From positions 20,788,932-20,852,931 of the forward strand of contig ML679969.1 in assembly GCA_007922225.1 (NCBI GenBank): a stretch of 64,000 nt of DNA, given 5' to 3'. This document shows positions 53,613 through 64,000 of the stretch, piece after piece. The notes beneath the pieces were generated by a model. That model was not told the DNA's origin and did not search any database. It worked only from the letters and a program-made list of their open reading frames with translations. Position 1 is the stretch's first letter. Every line of letters starts with the position of its first letter. The position numbers were made by a program, and so were the translations under genes. Source of the stretch: Emydura subglobosa (taxonomy: Eukaryota > Chordata > Testudines > Chelidae).

Positions 53613-53934
53613 TGATGGGCCTTCCCTAGTCACACAGATGCAGAAAAGAGCCAGGATCCCTCTGCCCTGGGTCAACCAGCTGCAACAGGTTGTAACAGGT
53701 TGTGGCAGGCAGAGACAAGGAGGGGTGGGCACCTTGCCAGGGAAGGAGACAAAGGACTGGGGAGGGGTAAAGGGAGGTCTCTGGGGGGCAGCTGGCTGGA
53801 AGGGCCAGTCCCCCATAAGGGGGCTTGGGGAGCCGGGCCCGAGAATGTGGGCTCTGCAGCCCCTTAGTTGGTCGCTGCTATAACTTTTGATTCATCTGCT
53901 AACAAAGTTTTTCTGTGCTGTGATCCTGAGAACT

Positions 53935-53940
53935 AATAAA
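53935..53940 (+). terminator. Polyadenylation signal of the LTR
   Basis: AATAAA in CTAATAAACCC, about 270 bases before the right end of the LTR, in the sense direction. In an intact element it would direct 3' end formation in R. Confidence 0.6.
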
Positions 53941-54404
53941 CCCTCCTGATTCCCACGCTGGCTGTGAATCGCTTCTGGCTGCAAGGCAGGTGCTTGGCCT
54001 TTTGGGGGGTGTGTAGGAGCTCTCCAGAGTCCCAGCCAAGGGGACTCACAGGGTTAGCTCAGGTGGAGCAGGGGTGCTGAACCCTCCGAGGCCAGAGTCA
54101 GGAGGCTGCATGGGTGTGTGGAGACGTGGCGGGGGGAGACTCCGAGCACTGGAGTCCTGACTGGCTGCGCCCGAGTGGTTCCCGAACACGGTTCCTGGGG
54201 ACTCCGTCACAGGAGCTCCTGGCTTGGCTCAGCCTACAGGGCTGGCTGCCCTCTGGACAAGGCAGGGTCGCCCTGCCAGCAGTGCCAGAAGTAGGGGAGG
54301 GCAGCACTGGCCCAGCAATTCCCCAGGGGTGGCTGGAGCAGGCAGTGAAGAGATTGTAAGGAGACACTGGGAACAGGATTCGGGGGCATAAGAGTGGGGC
54401 CTGC

Positions 54405-54815
54405 AGCATGTGGGGGCAGGGGCGGGGAGGGTGCCCCAACAGCACAGAGAGGAGGGGGCAGTTAAGGCACTGAAGCGTGACATGGGGGAGGGGTGATTAG
54501 GGTGCCCCAGCAGGACATGGGGCATGAGGCAAGGCAGGTAGGGCACCTAGCAGCATGAGGGGGAGGGGTGGGGAGGGCACCCAGCAGCAGCAGCAGCAGC
54601 ATGTGGGGGAGGGGTGGGGAGGGCACCCAGCNNNNNNNNNNCAGCAGCAGCAGCAGCATGTGGGGGAGGGGTGGGGAGGGCACCCAGCAGCAGCAGCACA
54701 TGGGGGAGGGGCGGGGAGGGCACCCAGCAGCAGCAGCACATGGGGGAGGGGCGGGGAGGGCACCCAGCAGCAGCAGCACATGGGGGAGGGGCAGGGAGGG
54801 CACCCAGCAGTGCAT
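54405..54815 (+). repeat. 40-47-bp minisatellite with CAG runs and a 10-N gap
   Basis: Units consist of an ATGTGGGGGAGGGGYGGGGA word, GGGCACCCAG and a variable (CAG)n. Clear copies start at 54,554, 54,601, 54,658, 54,700, 54,740 and 54,780, with spacings of 47, 57 (including the gap), 42, 40 and 40. Degenerate copies reach back to about 54,405. Ten N at 54,632-54,641 mark an unresolved place in the array. The frames on both strands with CCCC or LLLL runs come from the repeat. Confidence 0.85.
54632..54641. other. Assembly gap of 10 N
   Basis: Ten unknown bases lie within a (CAG)n part of the minisatellite. The true length may differ from ten, because short gap runs are often placeholders. 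Confidence 0.95.
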
Positions 54816-55749
54816 GGCAGTCCTTGGAAGGCCAGGGAGCTTGGAAACCCGTCGCTGACGATCCAGGTGCTGCTGCAGTGCCTGGGTCCTGGCCTCCTGG
54901 CTGCAGGACACCCCAGGGCAGCAGCTCTGCTGCAGCAGGCCTGCAGGGCGGGAGAGCACTGGGCATCCCCAGAGCTTAGCATTGCCCTCTTGCAGCATCT
55001 CCATCCTGCCCTGCGGGGCCATGGCCAACGTCCCCCAGCCCATGGAGGGAAGTTGGACCCAGCCAGCCAGCATGTGCCTGGGCAGGGGCAAGCGGGGAGC
55101 CGCCAGCTCCGTCAGGCCCCAGCCAGGTGCTAGAAAGACACAAACGCTGCCTGGCTTTGGGTGCTGCATTCACTGAGGAGATGCTTGGCACCAGCTGTCG
55201 CCCAGGCCGCAGCCTCCTCAGTGCAGCCCACTGTGTGCCAGGGCTCGGGCACCAGGCTGGGCCAGCCCAGCATGTCACAGGGAAGGGAGGGGACCAGCCT
55301 TTTCTGAGAGCTGTCTGCCCCGCTCAGCTCTGACTAGGCAGCACTTGATTTTCAGCAGGGGAAGGGGCACAGCCCAGTGAGGGGGGCAGACCTGGGGTGC
55401 CAGCAAAGCCTCTCTCAATCCTTCCTGCTGCCTCCTGTAGGGCTCTCCCCTCCCCCCCGCCCTTGCATCTCGGGAGCGGGAATACACAAGCTCTGACTTC
55501 TCACTACAGCCCGGGGCTAGCTCACCGGAGGTGGACCCTGGGAGGGCACCTGTGTGGGGTCACAAGGGCTCTTTTCTTACCTGAGCTGTCACCCCAGATG
55601 AATGAGGACTGGGGAAAAGTAGGCGACTTTCCCCGGGTCCCACCAGGAGTTCAGTGACTTAAAGCGAAGCCCTGGCTCTAGTCTAGCCCCTGGTGTAACC
55701 TAGCCAGGTGGCAGGGATTTCAGCTGCCCTGTTCTGAACATTCACCCCC
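54816..55749. other. No gene recognised
   Basis: GC-rich DNA. The frames at 54,976-55,278 and 55,397-55,657 carry no domain. Confidence 0.4.
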
Positions 55750-56030
55750 ATGTGCGTGTGTGCACGTACGTGCAGATGTGCGCCTGTGCGTGGCGGGTGT
55801 GCCTGTGGACACGTGTGTGTGTGTGTGTGCGCGCGCGTACGTGCAGATGTGCGCTTGTGCAAGGCGGATGTGCCTTTGGACGTGTGTGTTGTGTGTGTGT
55901 ACGTCCAGATGTGCGCCTGTGCATGGCGGGTGTGCCTGTGGACATGTGTGTGTGTACATCCAGATGTGTGCCTGTGCACGGCGGGTGTGCCTGTGGTCTC
56001 ACGTGTGCATGTATGGGCACATGGGGCTGG
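55750..56030 (+). repeat. TG-rich minisatellite, 4 copies
   Basis: Units beginning ACGTGCAGATGTGCGCCTGT, with GGCGGGTGTGCCTGTGGAC and a (GT)n part, start near 55,767, 55,838, 55,900 and 55,955, so the length falls from 71 to 62 to 55 bases as the GT run shortens. A GTGTGTGTGTGTGTGCGCGC stretch at about 55,813-55,835 is alternating purine-pyrimidine and prone to Z-DNA. Open frames on both strands here repeat the same phrase and are not genes. Confidence 0.8.
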
Positions 56031-56054
56031 GTTGGTGAGCAAGGAGCTGAGCTC

Positions 56055-56160
56055 CACCCTGTGCCACTGTTTGTTTAACATCAGAGGACCGTGGCTGATA
56101 AATATTTAAATGCCCCGCTGAATATTTGAACAGTTAAATGATTTTAATGGCTGCTAAGTG
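56055..56160. promoter_or_regulatory. AT-rich island with FOX-like word
   Basis: CTGTTTGTTTAACATCAG (FOX-like TGTTTAAC), GATAAATATTTAAATGCCCC, CTGAATATTTGAACAGTTAA and ATGATTTTAATGGCTGC form a compact AT-rich stretch between GC-rich flanks. This fits a conserved non-coding element, but that is inference. Confidence 0.25.
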
Positions 56161-58065
56161 TGCCAGCGGGCGGGGGCAGGGCTGTGCTGGCACTCACGGG
56201 AACCAAGCAGCCTCCTCTTGGGGGCGAGGGGAAGGTGGAGAAAGACCACTCCAGTTGGCATGGCCCAGGTCCAGTTTCTGTGCCCTGGTTTGGGAGCCCG
56301 GGAGGAATCTGCCCCTTACTTGCCACTGCACCAGCACAGAGGGGCTGTTAATGAGCCCAGCAGGCCGGGGGTGCCCGGTGCTGGCACAGCACACAGCCAC
56401 AGTGAGATGTCAAGGCCTTCTCCCCTCCTGCCCTCAACATAACCTCCCCTGCCCTCCTATGTCCCAGTCTGGCTGGCATCTCCTGGGAGTGCGGGGGCCC
56501 TATGTTGCCCAGCATGCTGAGCCGTCCGAAAGAGGTCAGACGTGACCTCCTCCTTGGCCGGAGTCCCAGGGCACGACAGCTGCCAGCCACTGCCCGGCAG
56601 GGCCAGCTCTGAACTCCAGCCTGGCCTCAGCAAGCAGCTGCCGTGCAGAGGGAGCAGGGCCTGCAGATGTGGGGAAGCAGTGGCTGGTTTGGAAAGCAGG
56701 CGCCGGCCCAGGCTCTGTTCCCCCTGGGCAGGGGCTCTCTTCTTGCCCCACGTGGGGGCTTTGCCATCCTGCAGATACTTGCTGCCAGCGACACAGTGGG
56801 CTGCAGCATGGCCTGCCTGCCCTGGCCCGTTGACCCAGCTGAGAGGTGGGATGCCCGGCAGCTTGCCTACGCCAGAGGGGCTGGCAGTGGGGAATTCAGG
56901 AGCCTCTGGCTCCTCTGCCAGCTATGTTCCCTGTGAGGAGCCTGCCCCGCCAGGTGTGGGGGTGCTTGGCTCTCTGTGCTGCTCCAGGGGCTTGTGCTCA
57001 TTCAAAGTAGCTTGCCAAGCGACAGGGGCAAGCGGTGCCAGCCAAGCCTGGCCACGTGGCAATGTGACTGCATCCCATGGGGTGCAGTGTGTGCCAGTCA
57101 TCAGCCTTTACCAGTGCTGCTCCCGTCCTCCAGAGCCACTCGCCCAGCAAGGCTTCTGCTCCCTGCACTCTCATCCCCCAGCCCTTGTCTGTTATTGATG
57201 AGTCGGGTCCCCAAGTGCCTCCATGGGGCAGAGGGAGAAAGAGCTGAATGCCCCCGGTCCCTGCTCCTGGCCCCCACAGGCCCTGAGGCTGGCTCCACTG
57301 GCAGAGCCCCCCCGGCCTGCTGAATGAGGGAGAAAGACCTTCAAGATGGCTAACGCTGCCGACACTCTCAGTGTGCTGCCCTGCATCCCCTCGTGGCAGC
57401 ATGGCCAGAGTCAGCAGGCTCACGATGCCAGCTGGGTGCCATGCACCCGCCTCACCAGCCTTGCAGTGGGCCGTGCCTCCTTGGCAGGGATCCAGACCTC
57501 AGCAGGCAGGGTGGGGCGGGCAGGAACCCCATCCCATGGGGCTCTAGGGCTGTGACTCCCACGAGGAGCTGCTCCCACCCACAGATTCCCCTCTCAGCGC
57601 CCTCTGAGGGGCTGTGGGTGTAACCCTGGGCTGCCGGGGAGTCCTGAGACCAGGCCCAGACCGACTCTTGGACAGACACTCTCCCACATTCCAGCCTGTG
57701 CACACAGACGTGTCAACAGGCATGTACCCGTGAGTACATGCACCCCAGGCAGGGAAGCACAGGCCCCTGCCACCATGCACACAAATTGCCTGCATGCCAC
57801 CTGGCTAGCTGCTGCTACTGCTGCTGCCCCGAGCGCCCAGTAAATAGAGAGGAGAGGAGTCTTCCCTGCAGTGCAGGGAGCTGTCCCCTACAGCAGGTGA
57901 GCCCACGCTCTGCCCGGTCCCACTCCCATCACTGCTGCCTGGCACTGGCTTGGCTGGGCTGGGGGGGCTAGGCGGGGTGCCTGCTGCTCTGTGCCTGCAG
58001 GCTGGTAGTGGTGGTGGCAGAGGCTGTGGATCTGCGGGAGCAGGCAGGAGTGTTCTCCCAGCACT
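56161..58065. other. No gene recognised; GC-rich
   Basis: No supported gene or mobile element. Overlapping frames at 56,542-57,423 on both strands have no domain. Confidence 0.4.
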
Positions 58066-58069
58066 CGCT

Positions 58070-58270
58070 CAACACAGCCATAAATATTCATATTCTCCTG
58101 CTAATTTTCCATGTACTTTTCTGTCACATCCAATTTTATTTTAATTTCCCTTTATAACCCTTTGCAGCTAATGCACTCAATGCTCCCATGATTACCCCAA
58201 TCAGCCAGTGCTTTAAACACAACCCCGCCGGTGGCTCCTGTTGGAAGCTGTAATGATCACTAAGCAGCTA
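58070..58270. promoter_or_regulatory. AT-rich island before GC-rich DNA
   Basis: CAGCCATAAATATTCATATT, CTGCTAATTTTCCATGTAC, CAATTTTATTTTAATTTCCC, TTTGCAGCTAATGCACTCAA, GATTACCCCAATCAGCC and AGCTGTAATGATCAC occur within 200 bases. The DNA then turns GC- and CpG-richer (58,300-58,450). The layout is typical of enhancers, but no test was possible. Confidence 0.3.
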
Positions 58271-58874
58271 CGCTGGTGCAAACGCTCTGCAAAGCGGGCT
58301 GGCTGTGAAGAGCCTTGGCCACAAGGGCCGCCAGCCCTAAGGGCCCCTCCGACTAGGTCCCGCCCGAGGCCGGTTGCCGGGTGCAGGGGGCTGCCCTGCT
58401 CTAGCGCCAGATGGATTGGGCGGCGCCTCAGCCGCTTAACCCTGCAGGGGCTGGCTCTGCTCCCACGGGGCTCAGCCCAGCCCTGTGAACATGTCTGGAT
58501 TGCAAATCTATTGGCCAGGGGCCAGTTCAGCCGGTCTGGAAAGCCTGGCTCAGAAGTACCCCTCTCCTGCAAGAGCAGGAGGGCAGTGGCCGACTGTGTG
58601 TGTGGAGCCCCGGACTGCACTGAGGTGGGAGCAGCAGGTTGAGGTGCCCTGGCAGAACTGGGTGCAGGAGTCCAGGCTAGGCTAGCAGGGCCAGGACAGA
58701 AGAGCATCACAGGCTGTGTGCCAGCTCCTGCCCAGACTGCGCCCGGCTCCAGCTTGGGCCATACAGGTATCACCCCAGCTCTGAACCCAGTGCACACCAA
58801 ACAAGCCCCGCAGCAGAGCTGGGAGCCCAGGGGCCCATCTCCATCGCTGACTTGTCCCCAGCCCCTGTCCAAAC
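58271..58874. other. No gene recognised; locally CpG-richer
   Basis: 58,300-58,450 holds more CpG than its surroundings (GCCCGAGGCCGGTTGCCGGG, GGGCGGCGCCTCAGCCG), too short to call a CpG island. No gene is supported. Confidence 0.4.
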
Positions 58875-59045
58875 AGGCACAAGGCAGCAAGGGCCCGGGC
58901 ACTGGCTGTGCACGGGTTGGCATGGGGGGCAGGGTGCCAGGCACTGACTGGGTACAGGTCCGAATGGAGGGGCAGAGTGTCAGGCACAGGCTAGGTATGG
59001 ATCGGAGTGGGGGGGCAGCGTGTGGGGTCCTGGCTGAATTTGGTG
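58875..59045 (+). repeat. ~43-bp degenerate tandem repeat
   Basis: GCATGGGGGGCAGGGTGCCA at 58,919, GAATGGAGGGGCAGAGTGTC at about 58,962 and GGAGTGGGGGGGCAGCGTGT at about 59,004 each introduce a GGCAC-GGCT-GGTA-like stretch. The spacing is about 43 bases, with three to four copies. Confidence 0.5.
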
Positions 59046-60131
59046 CAGCCCAGGTTCAGGTGTCACTGCTGTGCGTTGTCCGTGCCAGTCAGGCATGTCT
59101 CTGCCCTGCAGTCTGTGTACAGACAGCACTCGCTCCCGCCTGGCCCAACTCCTCCCTGCAGAGGGGCTCGCTAGGGGAGTGCTCCTTGGGGGGACTCGGC
59201 ACTGTGTGCTGGGATCAGGAGCGCCCAGCTTGTCTCCACTGCCAGCTCTGCCTGTGTGGGAGGGCCTGGTGGGGGAGGTGGTATCCGGGTCTGCAAAGGC
59301 TGCAGCTTTGTAAGTATGTCACTGTGTGTCCCGGTTCCTGGGCTGGGTGCACTTTAGACCCTTTCAATCCCTCTCGAGCCCCTCGCTGCTGCCAGGGGCG
59401 CCCCCAGCCCAATGCTCTCGGCTGGGATCTCTGGGCTGCAGCCCCTGGCCCTCAAGCCCGTTAACCACACAGCCCCTCCCGGCTCGACCCCACACACGTT
59501 TCCAGGGGGGCTGGCTAACAGCCCTGTGCAGGAGCTGCTTCCAGCAGCATGATGTGCCTGCTCCTCAGAGGTCCAGGGCACATCAAGCAAAGGGCCTGGA
59601 CCCAACAGGCCTGGAGCACACGCCCTGATGGGAGCCTGCGGCCCAGCCAGCTCCAGCTCCGAGCTGGGGGAAGCAGCCGGCCTGGCTCATGGCACGTAGG
59701 TCTGGCTGTCCGAGAGCCTGCTGCACTGACACAGGGCCGTCACGCCCGCTCTCCAGCCCCGCTGGCTCTGGGCTCCCCTATCCCAGGTGTAGGAAGAGTA
59801 CCCCACTCTTGCCTGCCTGCCCCCAGACCCAGACACCCTGAGGCCTGCCCCATCCTCAGCACATCACACGGCCATGTCTGGTTCCTCCCACTGGGAATGG
59901 TGCAGCTGGACTCCTGTGGAACAGGCCCAGCAGGCCTGGCTGTGGGTCGCGCCCCACCCTGTTTCCGATCAGCAGGGGACTTCCCCTGAGAGTGCAGGGT
60001 CAGTGGGGTTAGTATTGAAGGTCCTCCACAGAGCTGAGAGGGGGGCAGGGAGCCACAGGCATGGACTGCAGGGGCTGTGGGTCGGCACTGATGGGCATTA
60101 GTAGAGCTGTATGGGGGGAGCCCAGGGCAGG
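59046..60131. other. No gene recognised; GC-rich
   Basis: No supported feature. Open frames overlap on both strands (58,718-59,464 and 59,740-60,288). Confidence 0.4.
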
Positions 60132-60275
60132 GACAGTGGGGCTGTGGGGTGAGCGACGGGAGCTGGGTGTGGGGCAGTAGGGCTGTGGGGAGAGTGATGG
60201 GAGCTGGGTGTGGGGATGGTGGGGCTGTGGGGAGAGTGACGGGAGCTGGTTGTGGGGACGGTGGGACAAGAGTGA
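60132..60275 (+). repeat. 42-bp tandem repeat, 3 copies
   Basis: GGGAGCTGGKTGTGGGG starts at 60,158, 60,199 and 60,241, each preceded by GTGGGGWGAGYGAYG and GGGCTGTGG words. The plus strand is G-rich and C-poor. Confidence 0.75.
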
Positions 60276-63200
60276 GGGGCAGCAACAACTGGGGCAGGGG
60301 ACAGAAAATCTTTTGGACATTTTGCTTTGTCCTCTGTTTTGCAGTGTGGCCCCTGGTTCGGGGCGCCTCTGTTGCGGTCTAGCCTGAGACAAGGTCACTT
60401 GCAATCAGTGGCTCCATGTGGGGTGATGTGCAGCGTCTGTGCAGGGTGGGGCAGGGGAGGTCTGGGGAGCCTCCCCCTTTCCCCCCCGCAAAGGGCTGAT
60501 TGGGGAGCGGGGAGCTGGATTTATTCTCTCTGGGGGGCGGGCTCCAAATTACTGCCCAGCCCAGCTCAGCGTCCAGCCATGGCTCTGGGCGGGGTTGGGC
60601 CGCGGTGGGCAGGCCAGGCTAGGCTGAGCCGTGCGGCGCTGGCAGCAGGAAGCGACACGTTGCGGGTTCATTGGTGTGAGGCAATGACAGGTTCCATATT
60701 GGCGGGTAATGAGGCCGGGTGTCTGTGTCGCAGCCCATCTGTTCCTGTGCGTGACTCAGGCAGCACCGGCCAGCGGGAAGCCAGGCCATGCTCGCTCTGC
60801 CTCATGTTCTCACACCAGCATCCTTCTGGCACCGGCCAGGGCCCTGCTCACACTGGCTCCAGCTGACAGCACACCCAGGCCGGCCCACGCAGCCCTGCCC
60901 CTCCCTGCCAGCTGGCCCTGCAGCACACGCTGCCCTCGCCAAGCCTAGCAGAAGCCATTTGTGACAGCATCCAATGAAGTGAGGCGACGGGGCTGCTCTG
61001 AGCACTGCCCAGGCTCACCCCACTGCTGGCACCAGGACGTAGGCCAGGGCCGAGTGTGAAACGTGCACTCCATGACCACGGGCAGCAATGAGAGCACAGA
61101 CAGGGGTGCTGGCACACAGCCTTGCTCCAGCCCCCTCCGCCAGCACTGAGCGCGGGGTGCGAGGAACCAGGACAGACGAAGGCTGGTGCTGGTGGAGGCC
61201 AGCCGCACTACAGAGTCTAAGCGTGCAATTCTGGCACAGCCCGGGTGATGCTGGCACCGGCGGGAGGCAGTGCAGAGTGGCTGCTGCACCCCTGCTGAGC
61301 TCAGGCTGCCTTTGCCGTCACTTGAGTGCAGCCGGGGCTGAGGGCGCGTTGGCGCCATGTCCACACTCCACAGGGGGTGTCGTCACAGCCAGTGCAGGCC
61401 ACGGGCGGGCAGTGTCTGTGCCACTCCAGGGTCGGATGCCATGGCAGAAGGCACCTTCACTGGGCATGGAGCTCCACACACCCTTCGCTGCCCCATCACG
61501 CACTTGGGCCCCCAGCACTCCTAGATGGCAGCTGTCAGGAGCAAACCCGTGTCCACAGCCCCCAGGGGGATTCCCCCTGCAGGGTGGCAGGCCAATACCC
61601 CTGCCCAGACGTTTGGCTCTGGAATCCTGGCTCCAGCAGCCCTGCCATCCACAGTGCCAGCCACTAATTTGCATAAGCCTCCACACTCATTTACATAGAA
61701 GTTGCATACTCCTGTCTCCCCTCCCCAGTGTGTTGCTCTGTGTCTCCACAGCAGTTCCTGGCCCCAGAGGAATCGTTCCCCACTCCGCCAGGAGGGGGAG
61801 CCCAGTCAGTGGGCTTCTCCAAACTCAGCACCCTATGCACAGCTTCACCCCTGCTCAGCCCCCATGTTCCAGAACCCTCAGTTCTCTACCCCGGTGCCCT
61901 GGGGGCCTCGCTCCTCTCCACGTCAGCAGCCCTCTCCCATGTGTCCCTCCCCTGGAGAGGCCTGGCCCCAGCTCCACAGTGCAAGGAAGTGCTGGTGCCT
62001 CATGCCCACCCTGAGACAGGGGCAGGAGAGGGCAGAGGGGCTGTGCTTCCCTTCAGCCCCATTGTATGTTTCCTTTCCAGCCCAAGCTGCACCGGGTCCT
62101 TCCTCTGGGCACTGTAGAGACAGCCCCACCCCCATCCCCGGGCTGGGCTACGCTGCCCTGTACTTTCTGTGGCTGAGCCGATGGCCTTGCATTCCAACTG
62201 GGGCAGGAGAATGGTGCATCGGGCCCAGGGCCCAGCACCATAGAGCATGTCCATGTGATCCGCATGCCCCCAACATCGCTGGGCCTGTGGGTCTGTGCTG
62301 CACGTCCAGTATCCAGCCTTGGCACAGCCTGGCTGGCACCACACCAAGCCAAGCCATGCTGGACACACAGGTGTGGGCTTCCCTGCATCCTTCCCCTCCT
62401 CCACTGCCAGGTCTCGGGCAGGCATCGCACAGGGCCTGTGGCTGCAGGCTATACTGGTGAGCAGTGCCCATGCCAGGTGGTGCTGGTGCTCACTCTCCCT
62501 GGCAGAGGCACTGGCACGTCCCACATTACCCCAGAGGATGGTTGTGCTGTCAGGAGCAGAGCCTTGTGTTACACACAGGTCAGTTGTTAGCGTGTGCAAA
62601 TGGTGCATGACGCGGCGCTGTCGGGGACGTCATGTGGGTGACAGGACGTTTCCACAGGACATAAATCTTTTCCCTGCCTAATTACCCGGCAGCCAAATCG
62701 CCCCAGCCCCAGATGGATTCCCGCAGCCATGGCAGGATGCAGCCCTGAGCCCGGGCAGGGCCATCTGCCCTGAGTGCTGCCTGCTGCCAGGTGCACAAGA
62801 GAGGATGGGGGGGGGCATGTGCCCATGGCGATGAGCCCCGTCTGTTCCCATCAGCCCCGCGCTCTGGCTTAGTGCAGGGTAGCATCCCTGGGGTTGTCGG
62901 GAACAAATGGGTGCAGCAGTGTTAGCTCCAGGGTTCTGGCAATGGGTCCCCCCCACACACACACACTGCCTGGGAAGGTTAGACGCCAAAACAGTGGCTG
63001 TGGGGAGCCCAGTGTGCCCTCGCACTCGTCCTGTGCAAGCAGGGGCCAGGCACGGAGCTGGCACTCCCCGCTGCAGAGAGTTTCATGGGGTGTGCCCTGG
63101 CTGTGTCGGCGTGTGGCGGGGCATCCTCTGTCTGTGAAGAATCGAGCCCTGTGCTGGTAGATGGGGGCCCTGGCATCGGTGCACTGCGATCGCAATGGGC

Positions 63201-64000
63201 GTGTCACAGTCTGAGGTGGCTGGGGAGGAGCTGCCCCACTTCACGAGCATTTCCATGCCCCCAGCCTGCCTGAGGAGGCCACCGGCTCCCCCTGCTGCAG
63301 CCCCTGTTGGGACATGACCCCTGCTGGCCCACCCCTGTCCAGGCAGAAAGGGATGATCCCCACTGGGACCAGGAGCGGGTGCCACTTGTACAGAGGGGTC
63401 CCTGCTCTGATGGGTGAGCTGAAAAGGGTCTGCAGCAGCCATGAGAGCTCCCACCCGCCCCCATCTGATCAGTCCCCACAGACTTGGAACAGAGACGGCC
63501 ACACTCCATGCATGGCGAAGAGATGCATTTCCCAGATGTGTGCACTTGGGGGACTTGCCCTTCACCAGAGAGTGTGTGTGTGGGAAGGGGCATTTCCTGC
63601 TCTTCCCTGCCTTCTGCAGATGGGCTGGAAGCTGGGATGGCAGACCAGCACCCTCATGGTGCGAATCTGCCTCCTCTTCCCCCAGGTCAAACTCCCCCAC
63701 CCTGAAAACCCCAATCCCCTTCCTACGCCAGCGACCCCTTGGCCACGAGGCCTCTGAGCTGAGGTGGCAGGCAGGGGCTTGGCATTTTGCTGGAGCCTGA
63801 ACAAGCCTCTACTACCTGCTCCTAGAGCTCTTTAGTTCATGGCCAGGGCTGCACCAGCCCAGTTTGTCAGCCGGATCAGCTCCGATCTCATTGGGGGGGT
63901 GGTAACCACATAAAAATTCTGAATAATTTCCTCCCCTCCCCTTCCAGGGTCTGAACTCCCCCACTGGGTGCAGCCCCAGCCATTCTACTGAACAGAGAGG
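60276..64000. other. No gene recognised; GC-rich stop-poor DNA
   Basis: No gene, RNA or mobile element is supported. The longest open frame of the window (61,088-62,014, 308 codons, plus strand) lies here. It is overlapped by open frames of 120-250 codons in other phases and strands, is rich in P, S, A and H, and shows no domain or leader, so it reflects base composition. A few G or C runs occur (62,812, 63,890). Confidence 0.45.

Larger units (their letters stand above)
53482..54211 (+). mobile_element. Solo LTR of an endogenous retrovirus-like element, 730 bp
   Basis: The ends TGTGATG...CGTCACA are inverted over six of seven bases and show TG...CA. Flanks GGACC (53,477-53,481) and GGAGC (54,212-54,216) fit a 5-base duplication with one change. 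Internal words TGTGTGCCTCTGTTTCCCCA, GATGGGACCTGGGTGTGTGA, CTAATAAACCCTCCTG (AATAAA at 53,935-53,940) and CCTGGGGACTCCGTCACA match a turtle LTR I recall. No primer-binding site follows, so it is a solo LTR. The CTCF-like core is annotated separately. Confidence 0.8.

Noticed and set aside
54462..55169. 235-codon minus-strand frame with L and C runs
   Set aside because: It is a translation of the CAG-bearing minisatellite and crosses the 10-N gap.
58300..58450. CpG island promoter
   Set aside because: Too short, with only moderate CpG and no start-site motif or adjoining exon.
61088..62014. 308-codon plus-strand open frame
   Set aside because: GC-rich stop-poor DNA, product rich in P, S, A and H, overlapped by long frames in other phases, no domain, no signal peptide and no splice context.

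Overview
The window is vertebrate nuclear DNA, most likely from a turtle (Testudines) and most likely intergenic or intronic. Three things point to a reptile. There are many fragments of CR1 LINEs with turtle-type 3' tails, in which a CAGGAGGTCAGACT-like word is followed by TCCCTTCTGACCTTAAA-like and TCTATGA-like words. There are degraded MIR/CORE-SINE and L2-like pieces. There are also reptile palindromic (MITE-like) elements and apparent solo LTRs. No Alu, L1, bacterial or organellar signature is visible. The lineage call rests on my memory of repeat families, not on a search.

I could not support a single protein-coding gene. Many open frames exceed 60 codons, but the DNA is GC-rich and stop-poor, the frames overlap on both strands, their products are low-complexity, and none resembles a family I know. 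The recognisable protein remnants are reverse-transcriptase pieces of CR1 (10.1-11.4 kb and 21.7-22.9 kb) and of an L2-like LINE (23.1-23.5 kb). One weak candidate exon (14,619-14,715) has an immunoglobulin-like phrase and fair splice signals.

Layout. 0-6.3 kb: two CR1 3' ends, a G-rich GT minisatellite, a 73-bp minisatellite, an antisense CR1 and a palindromic MITE. 6.3-18.2 kb: an apparent solo LTR on the minus strand, a perfect 21-bp inverted repeat, two MIRs, a 1.3-kb CR1, a second MITE and an ATCATGAGAT-type repeat. 18-35 kb: mostly unannotated GC-rich DNA with AT-rich islands, and a CR1 interrupted by an antisense CR1 flanked by a 5-bp duplication. 35-46 kb: a CR1 3' end, a 45-bp minisatellite carrying RFX-like half-sites, MIR pieces and a third MITE. 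46-54 kb: the densest mobile-element block, with a 118-bp hairpin, a promoter-bearing element of uncertain class, two solo LTRs and an antisense CR1. 54-64 kb: minisatellites (one with a 10-N assembly gap) and GC-rich DNA with two AT-rich islands.

The most useful leads are the nested CR1 with its duplication, the solo LTRs (one holding a CTCF-like core), the RFX-like words repeated in a minisatellite and at other places, and the AT-rich islands rich in homeodomain-, SOX-, FOX- and TCF-like words, which could be conserved regulatory elements. I found no previously undescribed multi-gene system.
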